Below the pieces are notes generated by a model. It worked only from the letters and a program-made list of their open reading frames with translations. It searched no databases and had not been told where the DNA came from. Positions 1 to 5,268 of a stretch of 7,294 bases of DNA are shown in pieces. Origin of the DNA: Pseudonocardiales bacterium (lineage in GTDB: Bacteria > Actinomycetota > Actinomycetes > Mycobacteriales > Pseudonocardiaceae); contig JACDBJ010000463.1 in assembly GCA_013695005.1 (NCBI GenBank), positions 1-7,294 of the forward strand, written 5' to 3'. Within the stretch, counting starts at the first letter, position 1. Every line of letters starts with the position of its first letter. A program made the position numbers and the translations under genes.

Positions 1-444
1 GACCAGCACCGCGAGCTGCACCGCGCTCGGCCGGCCGTGGTCGCGCAGCGAGTCCAGCGCGGCGCGGACGGTGCGGCCGGAGAACAGCACGTCGTCGACC
101 AGCACGACGAGCCGGTCGTCCACGCCGCCGTCCGGCAGCGCGGTCGGCTCCAGCGGGCGGGCTGGCCTGCGCCGAAGATCGTCGCGGTACAGCGTCGGGT
201 CGAGGGTGCCGATCCGCGGTCCGGCACCAGTGAACTCCTCGATCGCGCCCGCGAGCCGGCGGGCGAGCGGTACGCCCCGGGTCGGGATGCCGAGCAGGAC
301 CACGGAGCCGGCCGCTGCCGACTCGTACGCGGTCTTCTCGATGATCTGGTGCGCGATGCGCGCGATGGTTCGGGCCACGTCGGATGCCGTGAGGAGCTCG
401 CGATCCCCGCTGCCGCTGCTTTGAACACGGCGGGTTACCGCCAC
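1..444 (-). CDS. pyrR: PyrR, pyrimidine operon regulator (5' part, runs off the left edge)
   Basis: Bifunctional RNA-binding regulator and uracil phosphoribosyltransferase-like protein of pyrimidine synthesis; it senses UMP/UTP and represses pyr mRNA. I translated the reverse complement from a GTG at 444 and obtained 148 uninterrupted codons. The usual length is about 180-190 residues, so roughly 35-40 C-terminal residues lie outside the window. Residues 18-40 (LLTASDVARTIARIAHQIIE and on) match the PyrR N-terminus, and LLGIPTRGVPLARRL at about 50-64 is the conserved uracil/PRPP-region loop. VVLVDDVLFSGRTV at 113-126 is the type I phosphoribosyltransferase PRPP-binding signature. The GTG is chosen because a perfect AGGAGG (454-449) lies 4 bases upstream and because the N-terminus matches the family. 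The gene is divergent from bldD. In relatives it heads the pyr operon (pyrB, pyrC, carA), which would lie to the left; that is inference. Its control is described under the hairpin at 447-488. Confidence 0.96.
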   Translation of the reverse strand, partial: MAVTRRVQSSGSGDRELLTASDVARTIARIAHQIIEKTAYESAAAGSVVLLGIPTRGVPLARRLAGAIEEFTGAGPRIGTLDPTLYRDDLRRRPARPLEPTALPDGGVDDRLVVLVDDVLFSGRTVRAALDSLRDHGRPSAVQLAVLV

Positions 445-446
445 CG

Positions 447-488
447 GACCTCCTTTCCCGCCTCGCCGGACGGGTCTTAAAGGACGTC
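447..488 (-). promoter_or_regulatory. PyrR-binding RNA hairpin that sequesters the pyrR Shine-Dalgarno
   Basis: On the minus strand, CCCGTC (474-469) pairs with GGCGGG (462-457) around the hexaloop CGGCGA (468-463), which fits the PyrR binding-loop consensus CNGNGA. The wider string TCCGGCGAGGC fits UCCNGNGAGGY. Below it lies a one-sided purine bulge AAGA (478-475). A lower stem follows: GACGTCCTTT (488-479) pairs at 9 of 10 positions with AAAGGAGGTC (456-447), which contains the pyrR Shine-Dalgarno. Lower stem, purine bulge, upper stem and hexaloop are the parts of the Bacillus PyrR binding loop. PyrR-dependent translational repression at such a site is known from Mycobacterium smegmatis. 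The inferred action is that PyrR-UMP stabilises the hairpin and hides the ribosome binding site. Folding energy was not computed. Confidence 0.8.
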
Positions 489-490
489 GT

Positions 491-512
491 ACGGGCTTGG
501 GCGAAGCCCCGT
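491..512 (-). promoter_or_regulatory. Upstream hairpin in the pyrR leader
   Basis: In the minus-strand transcript ACGGG-G-CTT pairs with AAGCCCGT around the loop CGCCC. This gives 8 base pairs with one bulged G. It lies 2 bases 5' of the PyrR-binding hairpin. It has no following U tract, so it is not an ordinary intrinsic terminator. It may insulate or help fold the leader, or be a chance GC-rich inverted repeat. The likely pyrR -10 (TAGCGT at 529-524) would place the RNA start near 517, just before it, but I see no convincing -35 for that promoter. Confidence 0.35.
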
Positions 513-540
513 GACGAGCGCAGACGCTATCAGCTATAAG
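511..540 (+). promoter_or_regulatory. Candidate distal promoter for bldD
   Basis: GTGACG (511-516) and TATAAG (535-540) are separated by 18 bases. They match the TTGACA/TATAAT boxes at 4 of 6 and 5 of 6 positions, which is good for so GC-rich a genome. If used, it would give bldD a 5' leader of about 170 bases that includes the palindrome at 681-699. The same A/T-rich patch could equally serve pyrR on the other strand. The call rests on motif matching only. Confidence 0.3.
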
Positions 541-590
541 CCGTCCGGGTGGACTAGGCCATTTGGCGCAGTCATGCGGGGGCGGTCCGC

Positions 591-625
591 TTGACCTGAC
601 GATGCCGCGAGCGCACGATTACCCT
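591..625 (+). promoter_or_regulatory. Candidate proximal promoter for bldD
   Basis: CTGACG (596-601) is followed after 18 bases by TACCCT (620-625), which fits the actinobacterial TANNNT -10 pattern. The overlapping TTGACC (591-596) is a better -35 match, but its 17-base-spaced -10 (CACGAT, 614-619) is weak. Either would start the RNA near 625-632, about 90 bases before bldD. This competes with the distal candidate at 511-540. Confidence 0.3.
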
Positions 626-680
626 GCGTATCGAAGAGCTGCTCTGCGGGCGTTCGTGACGACGGCACCCGGGAACGACC

Positions 681-699
681 GCACGGTGACGCACCGTGC
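681..699 (+). promoter_or_regulatory. Perfect inverted repeat before bldD, possible operator or 5' UTR hairpin
   Basis: GCACGGTG-ACG-CACCGTGC is an exact 8-bp inverted repeat with a 3-base spacer. It ends 6 bases before the ribosome binding site GGAGA (706-710) and 19 bases before the bldD ATG. As DNA it looks like a dimer operator, and BldD represses its own promoter in Streptomyces. It contains GGTGA but lacks the matching TCACC half of the published BldD box, so binding by BldD itself is uncertain. As RNA it would form an 8-bp hairpin with a 3-base loop next to the ribosome binding site. Confidence 0.5.
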
Positions 700-718
700 A
701 GGGACGGAGATCCACCAG

Positions 719-1207
719 ATGGGCGACTACGCCAAGGCGTTGGGGTCAAAGCTCCGCGCCATCCGGCAGCAGCAGGGTTTGTCGCTGCACGGCGTCGAGC
801 AGAAATCGGGGGGCCGCTGGAAGGCGGTGGTCGTCGGGTCCTACGAGCGCGGCGACCGCGCCGTGACCGTCCAGAAGCTGGCCGAGCTGGCCGACTTCTA
901 CGGCGTCCCGGTGGCGGAGCTGCTGCCGGAGGGTCGGGTGCCGTCCGGTGCCGAGCCCGCCACGAAGATCGTGATCAACCTCGAGCGACTGCAACAGCTG
1001 CCGGCGGACAAGGTCGGGCCGCTGGCCCGCTACGCCGCCGCGATCCAGAGCCAGCGCGGCGACTACAACGGCAAGGTGCTCTCGATCCGCGCCGAGGACC
1101 TGCGCTCCCTGGCGATCATCTACGACCTCACACCAGGCGACCTGACCGACCAGCTCATCGACTGGGGCGTGCTGCCACCGGAGGCCCGGCCGCTGCGCGA
1201 CGACTGA
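719..1207 (+). CDS. bldD: BldD, c-di-GMP-responsive developmental repressor
   Basis: DNA-binding master repressor of development in sporulating actinomycetes; tetrameric c-di-GMP drives its dimerisation and operator binding. The 162 residues match the family length. Residues 5-70 form the XRE-type helix-turn-helix domain, including the family-specific stretch GRWKAVVVGSYERGDRAVTV (32-51). A variable linker follows (about 71-83), then the C-terminal c-di-GMP domain (about 84-162). The ligand signature RxD-x8-RxxD is intact: R113-G-D115, eight residues, R124-A-E-D127. The ATG at 719 is preferred over an upstream in-frame ATG at 563. It has GGAGA 8 bases upstream and gives the normal N-terminus, whereas the extra 52 residues resemble translated leader. 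It diverges from pyrR and converges on nusB. The intact signature implies c-di-GMP control, but it does not show that this organism sporulates. Confidence 0.97.
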   Translation: MGDYAKALGSKLRAIRQQQGLSLHGVEQKSGGRWKAVVVGSYERGDRAVTVQKLAELADFYGVPVAELLPEGRVPSGAEPATKIVINLERLQQLPADKVGPLARYAAAIQSQRGDYNGKVLSIRAEDLRSLAIIYDLTPGDLTDQLIDWGVLPPEARPLRDD

Positions 1208-1208
1208 A

Positions 1209-1224
1209 CCGCTCAGCTCAGCGG
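1209..1224. terminator. Small inverted repeat between bldD and nusB, possible bidirectional terminator
   Basis: CCGCT (1209-1213) and AGCGG (1220-1224) are inverted around CAGCTC, right at the converging ends of bldD (stop 1205-1207) and nusB (stop 1220-1218). The stem is only 5 bp and neither side has a T tract. It could end transcription from both sides or be chance. No other terminator is visible in the 10-bp gap. Confidence 0.22.
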
Positions 1225-1637
1225 GTGGCGCGGAGGTGCTCGGCCAGGTCGGCGATCCGGCCGAGCACTCCGTTGATGAACCGCGGCGAGTCGTCGGTGG
1301 ACAGCGTGCCGGCGAGTTCGACGGCCTCGGTGATCGCCACCGGGTCATCGATCTCGTCGACCCACAGCAGCTCGTACATCCCGATCCGCAACAGCGTGCG
1401 GTCGACCGCGGGCATCCGGTCGACGGTCCAGTCCTCGGCGTGCTCGGTCAGCAGCTGGTCGATCCGCTCGCGGTGCTCGGTCACGCCGCGGACGAGCATC
1501 GCCGCGTAGTCCGATACCGGCGGGGCGTCCTCGGTGGCCTGCCGCTGGCTGAGTACCTCGAGCGGGTCCTCGCCGCGGGCCTCGGACTCGAACAGGATGT
1601 CCAGCGCGCGCTTCCGTGCCTTGGTGCGAGCCCGCAT
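1218..1637 (-). CDS. nusB: NusB, transcription antitermination factor
   Basis: All-helical RNA-binding protein that, with S10 (NusE), binds boxA of nascent rRNA and prevents premature termination. The 139 residues are close to the usual length. The basic N-terminal helix RTKARKRALDILFESE (4-19), the central D80-RTLLRIGMYELLW segment and the C-terminal AITEAVELA...RFINGVLGRI (101-128) are family hallmarks. The ATG at 1637 has GAGAGG about 6 bases upstream, overlapping the efp stop codon. The gene starts 10 bases after efp ends, so the two are very probably cotranscribed and coupled. efp-nusB is a standard actinobacterial pair. The 3' end faces bldD. Confidence 0.97.
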   Translation of the reverse strand: MRARTKARKRALDILFESEARGEDPLEVLSQRQATEDAPPVSDYAAMLVRGVTEHRERIDQLLTEHAEDWTVDRMPAVDRTLLRIGMYELLWVDEIDDPVAITEAVELAGTLSTDDSPRFINGVLGRIADLAEHLRATR

Positions 1638-1647
1638 GCCGAGCCTC

Positions 1648-2211
1648 TCAGGCGTTGACGCGGCCCAGGTAGCGCCCGTCGCGGGTGTCCACCTTGACCT
1701 TGTCGCCGGTGCTGAGGAACAACGGGACCTGGATCTCGGCGCCGGTCTCGAGGGTGGCGGGCTTGGTGCCGCCGGTGGACCGGTCGCCCTGCAGCCCCGG
1801 GTCGGTGTGCGAGACGACGAGCTCGACCGACGTCGGCAGCTCCACGTACAGCGGGCTGCCCTCGTGCAGGGCGACTAGCGCCGACTGGTTCTCCAGCATG
1901 AACGGGGCCTGCGCGGCGAGGATCGTCTCCGGGATCTGCACCTGGTCGAAGGTCTCGCCGTCCATGAAGACGTAGTCGCTGCCGTCGCGGTAGAGGTAGG
2001 TCATGTCGCGGCGGTCGACGATCGCGGTGTCAACCTTGGTGCCGGCGTTGAACGTCTTGTCGACGACCTTGCCCGAGAGCACGTTCTTCAGCGTCGTGCG
2101 GACGAAGGCGCCACCCTTGCCGGGCTTGACGTGCTGGAACTCCACGACGGACCAGAGCTGGCCATCGAGGTTGAGCACCATGCCGTTCTTGAGGTCATTC
2201 GTGGAGGCCAC
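1648..2211 (-). CDS. efp: Elongation factor P
   Basis: Ribosome-binding factor that enters the E site and relieves stalling at consecutive prolines. The 187 residues have the normal three-domain layout: an N-terminal KOW-like domain (about 1-65), OB domain II (66-128) and OB domain III (129-187). KPATLETGAEIQVPLF (150-165) is the C-terminal family signature. The functional loop reads P30-G-K32-G-G34, so the tip lysine, equivalent to E. coli K34, is present. Streptomyces and Mycobacterium proteins, as I recall them, read PGKGP, so the second proline is glycine here. No epmA/epmB-type modification genes are visible in the window. The GTG start at 2211 fits the family N-terminus (ASTNDLKNG), with AGGAA (2226-2222) 10 bases upstream. 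nusB follows. Confidence 0.98.
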   Translation of the reverse strand: MASTNDLKNGMVLNLDGQLWSVVEFQHVKPGKGGAFVRTTLKNVLSGKVVDKTFNAGTKVDTAIVDRRDMTYLYRDGSDYVFMDGETFDQVQIPETILAAQAPFMLENQSALVALHEGSPLYVELPTSVELVVSHTDPGLQGDRSTGGTKPATLETGAEIQVPLFLSTGDKVKVDTRDGRYLGRVNA

Positions 2212-2262
2212 TGCGCCGGTGTTCCTGTCGTCCGTTTCTGGATCCGCACTTGGTCGCGTTGC

Positions 2263-2291
2263 AGCCTACCGGCGGGTGGGTGCGGCCCTAA
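2263..2291 (-). promoter_or_regulatory. Candidate promoter for efp-nusB
   Basis: In the 76-bp gap before efp, TAGGCT (2268-2263) fits TANNNT. TTAGGG (2291-2286), 17 bases upstream, matches only the TT of the -35. The site overlaps the stop codon of the small zinc-ribbon gene. It would allow efp-nusB to be expressed apart from the aro-pepQ transcript, although read-through is equally likely. Confidence 0.25.
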
Positions 2292-2518
2292 CCGCAGCCG
2301 CAGGAGCCACCGCAGCAACCGCCGCCGCCGGACGATCCGCTGGATCCGCTGCCGACCGAGCTCACCATGGAGACCATGGACAGCAGCTTGACCGTGTCGT
2401 CATGGCCGGCCGGGCAGCTGGCAGGATCGCTCGCCGCGCTCATCGGGCGGCTGACCTCGAAGATCGACTGGCCACCCTCGCGGGAGCAGTCGAGGCAGCG
2501 GAACTCGTAGCGCGGCAC
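2288..2518 (-). CDS. Small FmdB-family zinc-ribbon protein with Cys-rich tail
   Basis: A 76-residue protein of unknown function. MPRYEFRC at the N-terminus is typical of the FmdB/CxxC_CxxC_SSSS zinc-ribbon family. The probable metal site is C8-xx-C11 with C35-xxx-H39. The second knuckle is CPAGH instead of the usual CxxC, a form I recall from other actinobacterial members. After KLLSMVSMVSS comes a low-complexity Gly/Ser linker (55-67) ending in C68, C69, C73 and C75, a second possible metal-binding cluster. The GTG at 2518 is chosen for AGGA (2530-2527) 8 bases upstream and for the family N-terminus. It lies 50 bp after pepQ and 76 bp before efp on the same strand. There is no signal peptide or membrane segment. 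The family assignment is firm; the role is not known. Confidence 0.85.
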   Translation of the reverse strand: MPRYEFRCLDCSREGGQSIFEVSRPMSAASDPASCPAGHDDTVKLLSMVSMVSSVGSGSSGSSGGGGCCGGSCGCG

Positions 2519-2568
2519 GCCGTTGATCCTAGCGCCCGTTGGTGCTGGGAGTGCGCCGAGCGACAGGA

Positions 2569-3696
2569 TCAGAGCGGCAGGGTGACCAGGTCTTTGGTGG
2601 TCTGGGTGAGGAGCTCGGGCTCACCGTCGCGGACCACCAGCGTGTCCTCGATGCGGACGCCGCCCCGGCCGGCGAGGTAGACGCCCGGCTCGACGGTCAC
2701 CGCCATTCCGAGCTGCAGCTCGCCCGGCCCGGTGGCCGACAGGCTGGGAGCCTCGTGGATCTCCAGACCGACGCCGTGCCCGAGCCCGTGGCCGAAGTGC
2801 TCCGCATGACCCGCGGCGGCGATGACGTCGCGGGCCGCGGCGTCGATCGTGCCGAACCCGGTGCCGACGGCGAGCGCGTCGCGGCCGGCGGCCTGGGCGG
2901 TGGCGACCAGCTCGTAGATCTCTCGCTGCCAGTCGGCCGGCTCACCGAGCACGAGGGTGCGCGTCATGTCGGAGTGGTAGCCGGCCACCAGCGCGCCGAA
3001 GTCCAGCTTGACGAAGTCGCCGGCCGCCAGCACTGCATCGGTGGGTCGGTGGTGCGGCACCGCGGAGTTGGCGCCCGCCGCGACGATGGTCTCGAACGAC
3101 GGCCCATCGGCCCCGTGCTCACGCATCCGAGCCTCCAGGTCCCAGCCGACCTCCCGCTCGGTCCGGCCGGGCCGGATGCCCCCGGCGGCGATCAGGTCGG
3201 CGAGGGCGGCGTCGGCCGCGGCGCAGGCCGCCCGGAGCACGGCCACCTCGCCCTCGTCCTTCACCTGGCGCAGCTTCTGCACCATGCCGGGCGCGCGGTG
3301 CAACTCGGTGCAGCCCGTCGCCTCCGCCGCGACCTTGGTAAGCCGCGCATGCCCATCCACCGTCACGTGGTCGGACTCGAAGCCCAGCCGCGCTACCCCG
3401 TCCTCGGCGGCCTTGGTCACCAGCGGCGGTGCGGAGCTGCGTTCGACCTGCACGGCCAGGTCCGGCACCTGCGCGGCGGCCTGCGTCGTGTAGCGGGTGT
3501 CGGTCGCCAGCCGCGTGCGGGCCTCGTCGCTCGCACTGTCGGACGCGTGCACCACCAGCGCCGCGTTGGATCCGGTGAAGCCCGTCAGGTAGCGGACGTT
3601 GATCAGGTTGGTGACCAGCAGCGCGTCGATCTCGGCGACGCGAAGCAGCTCACGCAGCGCCTCGCGGCGGTCGGCGCCTGACGTGGACCTGGACAT
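2569..3696 (-). CDS. pepQ: M24 family aminopeptidase P / Xaa-Pro dipeptidase
   Basis: Cytoplasmic dinuclear metallopeptidase that removes residues preceding proline in peptides. The 375 residues comprise a creatinase-type N-terminal domain (about 12-140) and the pita-bread M24 catalytic domain (about 148-370). All five expected metal ligands are visible: D232 (KLDFG), D243 (SDMTRT), H307 within GHGLGHGVGLEIHE, E336 (VEPGVY) and E350 (VRIED). The proton-relay histidines H303 and H314 also fit. The ATG at 3696 lies 10 bases after the aroQ stop and has only a weak AGG upstream, so coupling to aroQ is likely. pepQ next to efp is a common actinobacterial arrangement and both concern proline-rich sequences, but a functional link is inference. 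Aminopeptidase and dipeptidase specificity cannot be told apart from sequence alone. Confidence 0.93.
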   Translation of the reverse strand: MSRSTSGADRREALRELLRVAEIDALLVTNLINVRYLTGFTGSNAALVVHASDSASDEARTRLATDTRYTTQAAAQVPDLAVQVERSSAPPLVTKAAEDGVARLGFESDHVTVDGHARLTKVAAEATGCTELHRAPGMVQKLRQVKDEGEVAVLRAACAAADAALADLIAAGGIRPGRTEREVGWDLEARMREHGADGPSFETIVAAGANSAVPHHRPTDAVLAAGDFVKLDFGALVAGYHSDMTRTLVLGEPADWQREIYELVATAQAAGRDALAVGTGFGTIDAAARDVIAAAGHAEHFGHGLGHGVGLEIHEAPSLSATGPGELQLGMAVTVEPGVYLAGRGGVRIEDTLVVRDGEPELLTQTTKDLVTLPL

Positions 3697-3706
3697 GCCG
3701 GCCAGC

Positions 3707-4174
3707 CTACGGGCGATCGACGCCCGACTCCGCGATCCAGCGCAGCGCCAGCGGGTACCCCGCCACGCCGAGCCCGACGATGACCCCGGTGGCCACCCCG
3801 CTGATGTAGGAGTGGTGCCGGAACGCCTCCCTGGCGTGCACGTTGCTGATGTGCACCTCGATGAGCGGCGCAGTGAGGCCGGCGCAGGCGTCGCGCAGGG
3901 CGATGGAGGTGTGCGTCCACGCGGCGCCGTTGAGGACCACCGGGGCGCCGGCGTCGGCCGCGTCGTGCAGCCAGCCGATCATCTCCGACTCGGAGTCGGT
4001 CTGGCGCACGTCGACCGTGAGCCCCAGCTCGGCCCCGGCCTGCTTGCACAGCTCGACGAGCTCGTCGTGCGTCGTGCTGCCGTAGATCAGCGGTTGGCGG
4101 CGGCCGAGCCGGCCGAGGTTGGGGCCGTTGAGCACGAATACCGGCGGCGGTGCCGTCAATCGTTCGGCAGTCAT
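3707..4174 (-). CDS. aroQ: Type II 3-dehydroquinate dehydratase
   Basis: Dodecameric cytoplasmic enzyme that dehydrates 3-dehydroquinate to 3-dehydroshikimate, step 3 of the shikimate pathway. The 155 residues fit the type II family. By comparison with the M. tuberculosis enzyme, the catalytic residues are present: lid arginine R26 and tyrosine Y31 in NGPNLGRLGRRQPLIYG (16-32), N82, H108 and S110 in EVHISN (106-111), and R115 and R119. Two departures are seen. The common REP of the lid is RQP (Q27). The active-site turn reads N82-GAAW-THTS, where relatives have NPGAYTHTS or NAGGLTHTS. The start ATG overlaps the aroB stop in an ATGA, implying translational coupling. The N-terminus is about 6 residues longer than in M. 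tuberculosis. Confidence 0.97.
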   Translation of the reverse strand: MTAERLTAPPPVFVLNGPNLGRLGRRQPLIYGSTTHDELVELCKQAGAELGLTVDVRQTDSESEMIGWLHDAADAGAPVVLNGAAWTHTSIALRDACAGLTAPLIEVHISNVHAREAFRHHSYISGVATGVIVGLGVAGYPLALRWIAESGVDRP

Positions 4175-5268
4175 GACGCCTCCGCGACCGCGGCGTACGC
4201 GGTGGCCAGCAGCTCAGGGTCAGGGTTCTCCAGCCGGCCGGGCGAGGCGAGGCCGTCGAGCACGACGAACCGGAGCTGGCCGGCCCGCACCTTCTTGTCC
4301 AACTGCATCGTCTCCACCAGCTCCGGTAGTGCGTCGGCGTCGTAGCTGACGGGCAGCCCCAGCGAGGTGAGCACGGCGCGGTGGCGGGCGGCCGTTGCCT
4401 CGTCGAGCCGGCCGGCGGCCCTGGCCAGCTCGGCGGCGAACACCAGGCCGACGCTCACCGCATGCCCGTGCCGCCAGGTGTAGTCCTCACGGCGCTCGAT
4501 GGCGTGCGCCAGGGTGTGCCCGTAGTTGAGGATCTCCCGCAGATGCGACTCGCGCAGGTCGGCGGACACGACGTCCGCCTTCACGACGATCGAGCGGCGG
4601 ACCAGCTCAGGGAGGACGTCACCGGCCGGGTCGAGCGCGGCGGCCGGATCGGCCTCGATCAGCTCAAGGATGCCGGGGTCGGCGATGAAACCGGCCTTGA
4701 CCACCTCGGCCATCCCGGCCACCAGCTCGTCGTGTGGCAGGGTGCGCAGCGTGTCGAGGTCCACCAGCACGGCAGCCGGCTCGTGGAACGCCCCGACGAG
4801 GTTCTTGCCCCCGCCGGTGTTGATGCCGGTCTTGCCGCCCACGGCGGCGTCGACCATGCCGAGCAGCGTCGTCGGGACCTGCACCACCCGCACCCCGCGC
4901 ATCCAGGTCGCGGCCACGAATCCTGCAAGGTCGGTCACCGCGCCGCCGCCGAGACCGACGACCGCGTCGCCACGGGTCAGCCCGATCCGGCCGCACACCT
5001 CCCAGCAGAACCCGGCGACGGCCAGCGCCTTGCCGGCTTCGGCATCGGGCACCTCCACCCGGTGCGCATCCACCCCCGCGTCGAGCAGCGCCGCCCGCAG
5101 GTGCTCGGCGCGATCGGCCAGCGTCGGCTGGTGCACGAGGAGCGCGGTGTCAACGCCGGCCAGCGCCTTGACCAGCTCGACATCGAGACCGCGGCCGATG
5201 ACGACGTCGTAGGGCCGCTCGGCGAGCACGTGGAGCCGGGCTCTGGTGTCCGTGAGGTGATCGCTCAT
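4171..5268 (-). CDS. aroB: 3-dehydroquinate synthase
   Basis: NAD- and Zn/Co-dependent cytoplasmic enzyme that cyclises DAHP to 3-dehydroquinate, step 2 of the shikimate pathway. The reading frame stays open to 5418, but the ATG at 5268 is the start. It overlaps the aroK stop (ATGA) and gives the expected 365 residues, whereas the upstream 50 residues are an Arg/Pro-rich shadow of aroK. The nucleotide-binding stretch GGGAVTDLAGFVAATWMRG (107-125) and VPTTLLGMVDAAVGGKTGIN (131-150) are diagnostic. Metal ligands are E188 (GMAEVVKAG), H251 (LNYGHTLAHAIE) and H267 (RHGHAVSVG). The residue after HG is H269, where many AroB proteins have Glu; actinobacterial AroB varies here. It is coupled downstream to aroQ by a second ATGA overlap. 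Confidence 0.98.
   Translation of the reverse strand: MSDHLTDTRARLHVLAERPYDVVIGRGLDVELVKALAGVDTALLVHQPTLADRAEHLRAALLDAGVDAHRVEVPDAEAGKALAVAGFCWEVCGRIGLTRGDAVVGLGGGAVTDLAGFVAATWMRGVRVVQVPTTLLGMVDAAVGGKTGINTGGGKNLVGAFHEPAAVLVDLDTLRTLPHDELVAGMAEVVKAGFIADPGILELIEADPAAALDPAGDVLPELVRRSIVVKADVVSADLRESHLREILNYGHTLAHAIERREDYTWRHGHAVSVGLVFAAELARAAGRLDEATAARHRAVLTSLGLPVSYDADALPELVETMQLDKKVRAGQLRFVVLDGLASPGRLENPDPELLATAYAAVAEAS

Noticed and set aside
543..554. GTCC-GGGT-GGAC inverted repeat in the divergent region
   Set aside because: The 4-bp arms are too short to separate from chance in GC-rich DNA.
563..718. In-frame N-terminal extension of bldD (52 extra residues from ATG 563)
   Set aside because: The ATG at 719 has a good ribosome binding site and gives the family N-terminus. 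The extension shows no recognisable domain and overlaps the palindrome and promoter candidates.
2288..2400. GC-rich repeat-like stretch (glycine/serine codons, repeated ACCATGGA)
   Set aside because: It is explained by the Gly/Ser linker and the MVSMVS coding repeat of the small zinc-ribbon protein; it is not a separate repeat element.
2539..3681. Long plus-strand open frame (380 codons) opposite pepQ
   Set aside because: It is a shadow frame produced by high-GC codon bias. The minus strand encodes all M24 metal ligands, and the plus product resembles nothing known to me.
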